DNA from: Rhodopseudomonas palustris
GTDB lineage: Bacteria > Pseudomonadota > Alphaproteobacteria > Rhizobiales > Xanthobacteraceae
Direction: 5' to 3'
Assembly (NCBI GenBank): GCA_016215605.1
Contig: JACRJB010000024.1
Coordinates: 83,512 to 147,511 of the forward strand
Length of the DNA stretch: 64,000 bases
Made by a program: the position numbers and the translations under genes. The notes beneath the pieces are model-generated. The model was not told where the DNA came from and made no database searches. It saw only the letters and a program-made list of their open reading frames with translations. Of the stretch, positions 57,550 through 64,000 are shown piece by piece (position 1 is the first letter of the stretch; each line of letters begins with the position of its first letter).

Positions 57550-58272
57550 ATGAGCACCGTTGCCCCCCACATCCTCGTCGTCGAAGACGACCGCGAAACC
57601 CGCGCACTGATCGCCAAGTACCTCCGCAACAACGACTGTCACGTCGTCACGGCGCAGGACGGCCGCGAGATGGACAGCCGGCTCGCCGATCAGCGCGTCG
57701 ATCTCGTTGTGCTCGACGTCATGCTCCCCGGCGAGGACGGCCTCAGCCTGTGCCGCCGGGTGCGCGCCAGCTCGCCGCTGCCGATCATCATGCTGACCGC
57801 CCGCGGCGAGGACGTCGACCGCATCCTCGGCCTCGAGATGGGCGCCGACGACTATCTGGCCAAGCCGTTCAATCCGCGCGAACTGCTGGCGCGGATCCGC
57901 TCGGTGCTGCGCCGGCAGTCGCTGGCGCAGACGGCGAGCGCCACCTCCGGCGCCACCGCGCTCGGCTTCCTCGGCTGGCGGATCGATTTCCGGTTGCGCG
58001 AGCTGCGCAATCCGGACGGCGCGCTGGTGGCGATGACCAGCGCCGAGTTCGACCTGCTGCAGGCGCTCTGCGAACGGCCGGGCCGGGTGCTGTCGCGCGA
58101 GGCGCTGCTCGACCTGACCCACGGCCGCAACGCCGGCTCGTTCGAGCGCTCGATCGACGTGCTGGTCAGCCGGATTCGCCGTAAGATCGAGCCCGATCCG
58201 CAGAGCGTCAGCATCATCAAGACGGTGCGCTCCGGCGGCTATATGTTCACGCCCGCCGTCGAAGCGGTCTGA
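57550..58272 (+). CDS. OmpR-family response regulator
   Basis: 240 residues. Receiver domain with phosphoacceptor Asp in DLVVLDVMLPGEDG, acidic pair in ILVVEDDRETRAL, Thr in IIMLTARGED and Lys in DDYLAKPFNPRELL. C-terminal winged helix (LTSAEFDLLQ-type AMTSAEFDLLQALCERPGRV, DVLVSRIRRKIEPDP, IKTVRSGGYMF). ATG 57550. Cotranscribed with the kinase gene 27 bp downstream. Confidence 0.95.
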   Translation: MSTVAPHILVVEDDRETRALIAKYLRNNDCHVVTAQDGREMDSRLADQRVDLVVLDVMLPGEDGLSLCRRVRASSPLPIIMLTARGEDVDRILGLEMGADDYLAKPFNPRELLARIRSVLRRQSLAQTASATSGATALGFLGWRIDFRLRELRNPDGALVAMTSAEFDLLQALCERPGRVLSREALLDLTHGRNAGSFERSIDVLVSRIRRKIEPDPQSVSIIKTVRSGGYMFTPAVEAV

Positions 58273-58299
58273 CCGCGGCCGCTGCGGCCGGAGGCCACG

Positions 58300-59616
58300 A
58301 TGTTCAAACGGCTCGGCCGGTTTCGCTTGAACGGCATCCGCAGTCAGGTCGCCGTGCTGGTGATCGCTTCGCTGATCGGCACCCAGGCGCTGATCACGGC
58401 GAGCTTCCTGCTGCGCGGACCGGACCAGTTCGGCCCGCACGAGCGCCGCGAAGAGTTCGAGATCGCGATCCGCCTGGTGGCGGCGACGCCCGCGGAGCAG
58501 CGACCGCAGATCATCAGCCAGATCGACAGCGCGTTCCCTCAGCTCGAACTACGCCTGCTCGACGCTGCCGTCGTGTCGCCGCGGTCGGAGCGCGACCCGC
58601 CGCATCTGGCCGACGTCGCCCGCCGCCTCGGCTCGCTGGTTCGGGTGTTTGCTCTGCCCGGCGGCGAGACCCGGCAGGTCGGCATCGCCCTGCCGGATGG
58701 CGAAGCGGTGGCGGTCGCGGTCCCTGACATGCGCCGCCGCCCGCCGTTCTGGGGCGGGCCGTGGATGACGGCGCTGGTCGGCGTCATCGTCAGCCTCGCG
58801 ATGTTCGGGCTGTGGGCCGACCGCGCGCTGTCGACGCCGCTGTCGACGATCGCCGGAGCGGCGGAGAATTTCAAGCTCGACGGCACCGACGACATGCTGC
58901 CGGAGAGCGGGCCGGACGAGATCCGCTCGCTGGCGCGGGCGCTGAACCGGTCGCGCAACCGGATCACCGCGCTGATCGACGACCGCACCCGGACGCTCGC
59001 CGCGATCGGCCACGATCTGCGCACCCCGATCACCCGGCTGCGGCTGCGCAGCGAATTCATCGAGGACGCGACGCAACGCGACAACATGCTGCGCGATCTC
59101 GATCAGATGCGGTCGATGCTCGACGCGGTGCTGTCGTTCCTGCGCAACGGCCGCGCGCTGGAAAAGATGACCCGGATCGACCTCGCCAGCACGCTGCAAC
59201 TGATCACCGATCAGTTCGCCGATCTCGGCTACACCGTCGCTTACCAGGGCCCCGAGCACGCCGAGCTGATGGCGCGGCCGGACGACATCCGCCGCGCGGT
59301 GACCAACCTCGTCGACAACGCGGTGCGCTACGGCAGCGCGATCACCGTGCGGCTGCAGGCGGAGCCCGGCCGCGCCTTGATCGAGGTCGAGGACGACGGT
59401 CCCGGCATTCCCGAGGCCAGCAAGGCCAGCGTGATGGAGCCGTTCGTGCGCGGCGACGACGCCCGTAACATGGACGAGACCTCCGGCTTCGGCCTCGGCC
59501 TCGCGATCGCCCGCACCGTCTCGCAGACTCACGGCGGCGAGCTGACGCTGCACGACCGCAAGCCGCACGGCCTGATCGTGCGGATCACCCTGCCCGGCGA
59601 ACGGCAGCAAGCGTGA
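58300..59616 (+). CDS. Sensor histidine kinase, HAMP-HisKA-HATPase
   Basis: 438 residues. TM1 (SQVAVLVIASLIGTQALITA), a ~120-residue periplasmic sensor region, TM2 (MTALVGVIVSLAMFGLWADR), HAMP (LSTPLSTIAGAAENFKLDGT), the phospho-acceptor His in AAIGHDLRTPITRLRLRS, the N-box NLVDNAVRYGSA, the G1 box EDDGPGIPEA and the G2 box GFGLGLAIARTVS. Works with the upstream OmpR-type regulator. The layout is like EnvZ/RstB; the signal is unknown. Confidence 0.94.
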   Translation: MFKRLGRFRLNGIRSQVAVLVIASLIGTQALITASFLLRGPDQFGPHERREEFEIAIRLVAATPAEQRPQIISQIDSAFPQLELRLLDAAVVSPRSERDPPHLADVARRLGSLVRVFALPGGETRQVGIALPDGEAVAVAVPDMRRRPPFWGGPWMTALVGVIVSLAMFGLWADRALSTPLSTIAGAAENFKLDGTDDMLPESGPDEIRSLARALNRSRNRITALIDDRTRTLAAIGHDLRTPITRLRLRSEFIEDATQRDNMLRDLDQMRSMLDAVLSFLRNGRALEKMTRIDLASTLQLITDQFADLGYTVAYQGPEHAELMARPDDIRRAVTNLVDNAVRYGSAITVRLQAEPGRALIEVEDDGPGIPEASKASVMEPFVRGDDARNMDETSGFGLGLAIARTVSQTHGGELTLHDRKPHGLIVRITLPGERQQA

Positions 59617-59688
59617 GTCGGCCCGGCAGTTCCCGATAATGCTGCGCGAAACGCGGCCCGGCGGAACAAGCCCTCACCGAAAGGCACG

Positions 59689-59716
59689 TTGACACCGGGG
59701 TCGATCGGCCTACATT
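59689..59716 (+). promoter_or_regulatory. Sigma-70-type promoter of the thi operon
   Basis: TTGACA at 59689-59694, 16-bp spacer, TACATT at 59711-59716, placing transcription start just before the riboswitch. Confidence 0.65.
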
Positions 59717-59717
59717 G

Positions 59718-59843
59718 AGTCCGTTCCGAGGGGGGCTCCGACGAGGAGCTGAGATACCGCAAGCTCGCCGCTTCATTTGAAGTTGAGCGGGACCGCGGTG
59801 ACCCTTTGAACCTGATCCGGGTCATGCCGGCGAAGGGACAGGG
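59718..59843 (+). promoter_or_regulatory. TPP riboswitch (THI box)
   Basis: Binds thiamine pyrophosphate and shuts down the thi operon. Conserved parts: GGGGGGCTCCGACGAGGAG then CTGAGAT at 59749-59755, the P3 arm (CTCGCCGCTTCATTTGAAGT), and GACCCTTTGAACCTGATCCGG, GTCATGCCGGCGAAGGGACA up to 59843. The start codon of thiO follows at 59844, so the 3' strand (GAAGGGACAGGG) doubles as the ribosome-binding site. Ligand-dependent hiding of this site would block translation. Confidence 0.96.
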
Positions 59844-60968
59844 ATGTATCAGACGATCGAAGGCCGGAGCGGGGCCGATTCCGCTCATCATCACATCGCG
59901 ATCGATCAGGACACGCTTGCGTCCGTCGCCACCGACGAGGCCGCTGCCGCGTTGCGCGGCACGCCGCCGGATCTGCGCAAGGACGCGCCGGTCTCGGTGA
60001 TCGGCGCCGGCATCGCCGGCGCCTGGCAGGCGCTGCTGCTGGCGCGCGCCGGCCGCAACGTCACGCTGTACGAGCGCGGCGACCGCGAGATGACCCAGGC
60101 CACCAGCCATTGGGCCGGCGGCATGCTGGCGCCGTATTGCGAGGCCGAGACCGCCGAGCCGATGGTCGGGCTGATGGGGATGCGCTCGCTGGAGATGTGG
60201 CGCAAGGAATTCCCCGAGGCCGCGTTCAACGGCTCGCTGGTGGTGGCGCATGCGCGCGACCGCGCCGATTTTGAGCGCTTCGCCAAGATGACCGCGGGCC
60301 ACAAGCGGCTCGACGCCGACGGCGTCGCCGAGCTGGAACCGGCGCTGGCCGGCCGCTTCCGCGAGGGCCTGTACTTCCCCGACGAAGGCCACGTCGAGCC
60401 ACGCCTGGTGCTGGCGCGCCTGCACGAGCGGCTGATCGCGGCCGGCGGCGCCATCCATTTCGAATCGGAGATGACTCCGGAGGACCTCGACGGCCTGGTG
60501 ATCGACTGCCGCGGCCTCGCCGCGCGCGACAAGGCGCCGGAGCTGCGCGGCGTCAAGGGCGAGATGGTGGTGATCAAGACCACCGAGGTGACGCTGTCGC
60601 GGCCGGTCCGCCTGATGCATCCGCGCTGGCCGCTCTACGTCATCCCGCGCGAGAACAATCACTTCATGCTCGGCGCGACCTCGATCGAGAGCGAGGACGA
60701 ACTCGTCACCGTGCGCTCGGCGCTGGAACTGCTCAGCGCCGCCTATGCGGTGCACCCGGCGTTCGGCGAGGCGCACATCGTCGAGATCGGCGCCGGCCTG
60801 CGCCCCGCCTTCCCCGACAATCTGCCGCGGATTTCCATCGGCAACCGCCGCATCGCGACCAACGGCCTGTATCGCCACGGCTTCCTGCTGGCGCCGGCGC
60901 TCGCCGAGAAGATGCTGGCCTATGTCGAGCGCGGCGTGGTCGACAATCAGGTGATGCGATGCTTGTGA
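59844..60968 (+). CDS. thiO: Thiamine biosynthesis FAD-dependent oxidase ThiO
   Basis: Oxidises glycine to dehydroglycine (iminoacetate), a precursor for the thiazole ring. 374 residues. A ~50-residue N-terminal leader, then the dinucleotide fold VIGAGIAGAWQALLLARAG and GRNVTLYER; a DAO-type substrate domain (THWAGGMLAPYCEAE-type SHWAGGMLAPYCEAE, LIDCRGLAARDKAPE-type VIDCRGLAARDKAPELRGV) and the C-terminal ATNGLYRHGFLLAPALA. ATG 59844 directly follows the riboswitch. Overlaps thiS by 10 bp. Confidence 0.93.
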   Translation: MYQTIEGRSGADSAHHHIAIDQDTLASVATDEAAAALRGTPPDLRKDAPVSVIGAGIAGAWQALLLARAGRNVTLYERGDREMTQATSHWAGGMLAPYCEAETAEPMVGLMGMRSLEMWRKEFPEAAFNGSLVVAHARDRADFERFAKMTAGHKRLDADGVAELEPALAGRFREGLYFPDEGHVEPRLVLARLHERLIAAGGAIHFESEMTPEDLDGLVIDCRGLAARDKAPELRGVKGEMVVIKTTEVTLSRPVRLMHPRWPLYVIPRENNHFMLGATSIESEDELVTVRSALELLSAAYAVHPAFGEAHIVEIGAGLRPAFPDNLPRISIGNRRIATNGLYRHGFLLAPALAEKMLAYVERGVVDNQVMRCL

Positions 60969-61156
60969 CCCTGAACGGCGAACAGCGCGAGGTGCAGGCG
61001 ACCAGCGTCGCCGCGCTGATGGCTGAACTCGACTGCACCGGCGGCCACTACGCGGTCGCGCTCAACTACGACGTCGTCCCCCGCGGGAAGTGGGACGCGA
61101 CGGCGGTCAACGCCGGAGACGAGATCGAGATTCTGACGCCGCGGCAGGGAGGGTGA
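60959..61156 (+). CDS. thiS: Sulfur carrier protein ThiS
   Basis: A ubiquitin-like sulfur donor for thiazole formation. 65 residues ending in the required Gly-Gly (LTPRQGG), which is adenylated and turned into a thiocarboxylate. Start [13 protein letters not shown]. Between thiO and thiG; the spacer after it holds a palindromic repeat. Confidence 0.95.
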   Translation: MLVTLNGEQREVQATSVAALMAELDCTGGHYAVALNYDVVPRGKWDATAVNAGDEIEILTPRQGG

Positions 61157-61179
61157 GGATGGCTTCGCCAAGCACCGCA

Positions 61180-61302
61180 GTGCCCCTTCCCCCCTCCCCC
61201 TTGCGGGGAGGGGTCGGGGGTGGGGGTCAACGAGTCGCAGTGCCTGTGGCGCCCTCACCCCAGCCCTCTGCCGCAAGCGGGAGAGGGAGCCGTCAGTGCT
61301 CG
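61180..61302. repeat. Palindromic repeat 'CCCTCCCCCTTGCGGGGAGGG' / 'CTCTGCCGCAAGCGGGAGAGG' in the thi operon
   Basis: Two hairpins in tandem: CCCCTCCCCCTTGCGGGGAG near 61191 and CCTCTGCCGCAAGCGGGAGAG near 61264, with CCCTCACCCCAG between. It fills the 157-bp thiS-thiG gap. Confidence 0.85.
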
Positions 61303-61313
61303 GAGCGATACGC

Positions 61314-62096
61314 ATGGTGAAATTCTACGATCGCGAGATCTCGTCGCGCCTCTTGATCGGCAGCGCGCTGTATCCGTCGCCCGCGATCATGCAGGACGCC
61401 ATCCGCGAGTCCGGCGCCGCCATCGTCACCGTGTCGCTGCGCCGTGAGGCCGCCGGCGGCAAGGCGGGCGATCAGTTCTGGTCGCTGATCCGCGAACTCG
61501 GCGTCACCGTGCTGCCGAACACCGCCGGCTGCCGCAGTGTGCGCGAGGCGGTGACCACCGCCAAGCTGGCGCGCGAATTGTTCGGCACCGCGTGGATCAA
61601 GCTCGAGGTGATCGCCGACAACGACACGCTGCAGCCCGACGTCGTCGGCCTGGTCGAAGCCGCCACCATCCTGATCAAGGACGGCTTCGAAGTGTTTCCC
61701 TATTGCACCGAGGACCTGTCGGTCGCCAATCGCCTGGCCGACGCCGGCTGCCGCGTGATCATGCCGTGGGCGGCGCCGATCGGCAGCGCGCGCGGCATCG
61801 TTAGTCGCGACGCGCTGAAGCTGCTGCGCGACCGCCTGCCCGATATCACCCTGGTCGTCGACGCCGGGCTCGGCGCACCGAGCCACGCGGCGGAAGCGAT
61901 GGAACTCGGCTACGACGCCGTGCTGCTCAACACCGCGATCGCCAAGGCCGAGAATCCGGTGGCGATGGCCCGCGCCTTCAGGCTCGCAGTCGAGGCCGGC
62001 CGCACCGGCTTCGAGGCCGGGCTGATGGGCGCCCGCGATTTCGCCTCCCCCTCAACCCCTGTGATCGGGACACCGTTCTGGCATGCCGTATCCTGA
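61314..62096 (+). CDS. thiG: Thiazole synthase ThiG
   Basis: Assembles thiazole phosphate from deoxyxylulose phosphate, dehydroglycine and ThiS-thiocarboxylate. 260 residues. The catalytic Lys region is [16 protein letters not shown]; further family motifs are [17 protein letters not shown] and [18 protein letters not shown], and the phosphate-binding [18 protein letters not shown]. Start ATG 61314 ([14 protein letters not shown]); the frame opens six codons earlier. Overlaps thiE by 14 bp. Confidence 0.97.
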   Translation: MVKFYDREISSRLLIGSALYPSPAIMQDAIRESGAAIVTVSLRREAAGGKAGDQFWSLIRELGVTVLPNTAGCRSVREAVTTAKLARELFGTAWIKLEVIADNDTLQPDVVGLVEAATILIKDGFEVFPYCTEDLSVANRLADAGCRVIMPWAAPIGSARGIVSRDALKLLRDRLPDITLVVDAGLGAPSHAAEAMELGYDAVLLNTAIAKAENPVAMARAFRLAVEAGRTGFEAGLMGARDFASPSTPVIGTPFWHAVS

Positions 62097-62691
62097 TCGT
62101 TTCTATCCCGTTGTCGACAGCATCGCGTGGGTCAAGCGCCTCGCCGCGCTCGGCGTCGGCACCGTGCAGCTGCGCGCCAAGGACCTCGACGACGGCGCCG
62201 CGCTGCAGCTCGTCACCGACGCGCTCGACGCCGTGAAGGGCACCAGCGTCAAGCTGATCATCAACGATTACTGGCGCGCCGCGATCGTCGCCGGCGCCCA
62301 GCATCTGCATCTCGGCCAGGAAGACCTCGCCGAGGCCGATCTGCACGAGATCAGGAGCGCCGGGCTGACGCTCGGCCTCTCCACCCACGACGACGCCGAA
62401 CTCGACACCGCGCTGGCCGCCAATCCGAACTACATCGCGCTCGGCCCGATCTTCCCGACCACGCTGAAATCGATGCGCTTCGCGCCGCAGGGCATTCCGA
62501 AGATCACCGAATGGAAGAAGCGTGTCGGCTCGATTCCGTTGGTCGCGATCGGCGGCATCAAGCTGGAACACGCCGAAGAGATCTTCGCCGCCGGCGCCGA
62601 CTCGATCGCGGTGGTCAGCGACGTGACGCAGAACGAAGACCCCGACGCGCGCGTGCGCGCCTGGCTCGACTACGTCGCGGAGACGGCGTGA
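62083..62691 (+). CDS. thiE: Thiamine-phosphate synthase ThiE
   Basis: Joins the pyrimidine and thiazole phosphates into thiamine phosphate. 202 residues, TIM barrel. Motifs: [92 protein letters not shown] and [16 protein letters not shown]. Compared with standard ThiE the pyrophosphate loop is shortened, as in many alphaproteobacteria. Overlaps thiG. Confidence 0.93.
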   Translation: MPYPDRFYPVVDSIAWVKRLAALGVGTVQLRAKDLDDGAALQLVTDALDAVKGTSVKLIINDYWRAAIVAGAQHLHLGQEDLAEADLHEIRSAGLTLGLSTHDDAELDTALAANPNYIALGPIFPTTLKSMRFAPQGIPKITEWKKRVGSIPLVAIGGIKLEHAEEIFAAGADSIAVVSDVTQNEDPDARVRAWLDYVAETA

Positions 62692-62715
62692 TGGACGCGA
62701 ACGCTGCGACGCGCG

Positions 62716-62845
62716 GCGCCCTCACCCCAGCCCTCTCCCGCAAGCGGGAGAGGGAGCGCGCAGTGCGCGGGGCGCGGCCTCGCACCGACCGATGACTTCC
62801 CCCTCTCCCGCTTGCGGGAGAGGGGCGGGGCGAGGGCGACACGCA
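62716..62845. repeat. Palindromic repeat 'CTCTCCCGCAAGCGGGAGAG' in the thiE-thiC gap
   Basis: Hairpins CTCTCCCGCAAGCGGGAGAG near 62734 and CTCTCCCGCTTGCGGGAGAG near 62803, in inverted order, with CCCTCACCCCAG/GGGGCGAGGGC at the edges. Same family as 61180-61302. It fills most of the 232-bp thiE-thiC spacer. Confidence 0.88.
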
Positions 62846-62911
62846 ACGTGCCCTCTCGCCCCGACGAACAGTCCACAACACAAACGAAGCGGCCCCGATA
62901 ACAACCGATAA

Positions 62912-64000
<1,089 letters not shown>

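Overview
The window is high-GC alphaproteobacterial DNA. Gene content and protein sequences point to the Rhodopseudomonas/Bradyrhizobium group (Nitrobacteraceae): an alphaproteobacterial FtsZ tail, class A RNase P RNA, a dcw cluster running rsmH to ftsZ-lpxC-bamD-recN-ligA, an ArsM of the type known from R. palustris, and many short palindromic intergenic repeats. The species call is inference; no 16S or species marker is present.

Layout. 1-2650: the end of an aminopeptidase P and an MFS drug exporter. 2890-31911: almost everything is on the minus strand and forms the division and cell-wall block. In transcription order this is rsmH-ftsL-ftsI-murE-murF-mraY-murD-ftsW-murG-murC-murB, then a GT87-type membrane glycosyltransferase (with a plus-strand DUF4239-like gene in between), then ddl-ftsQ-ftsA-ftsZ, lpxC, bamD, recN and ligA. 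These genes build lipid II, assemble the divisome, start lipid A synthesis and insert outer-membrane proteins. 32488-34700: a peptidoglycan amidase, a secreted Cys-repeat protein and rnpB. 34701-39023: two coupled small membrane proteins and an EmrAB-like efflux pair with a divergent TetR gene and a perfect palindromic operator. 39020-48134: an extensin-like lipoprotein, a chemoreceptor, a large autotransporter, a LysR regulator and a HAD hydrolase. 48131-51537: an arsenic island (acr3, arsC, two different arsR genes, arsM) with two related operator-like sites. 51790-59616: a divergent tyrosine phenol-lyase/tryptophanase homologue, an L,D-transpeptidase, a DUF4403 protein, a PRC-barrel protein, a Ser-rich protein and an OmpR-type two-component pair. 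59689-64000: a TPP-riboswitch-controlled thiamine operon, thiO-thiS-thiG-thiE-thiC, with thiC running off the window.

The most unusual signal is in the ligA-recN spacer. A 95-residue GIY-YIG nuclease gene sits exactly between the two halves of a two-hairpin repeat. A gene-less copy of the same repeat lies 4 kb away at 1095-1224. Its left half is identical over 49 nt and its right half matches at 70 of 74 nt, with only 7 nt where the nuclease gene should be. This looks like a nuclease-linked mobile repeat with a MITE-like derivative, analogous in layout to REP/RAYT but with an unrelated enzyme.

At least four further families of palindromic repeats lie in the spacers, including inside the dcw, emrAB and thi operons. 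Start codons were often moved downstream of the longest open frame, on the basis of family start, ribosome-binding site or repeat boundaries; each entry says where.
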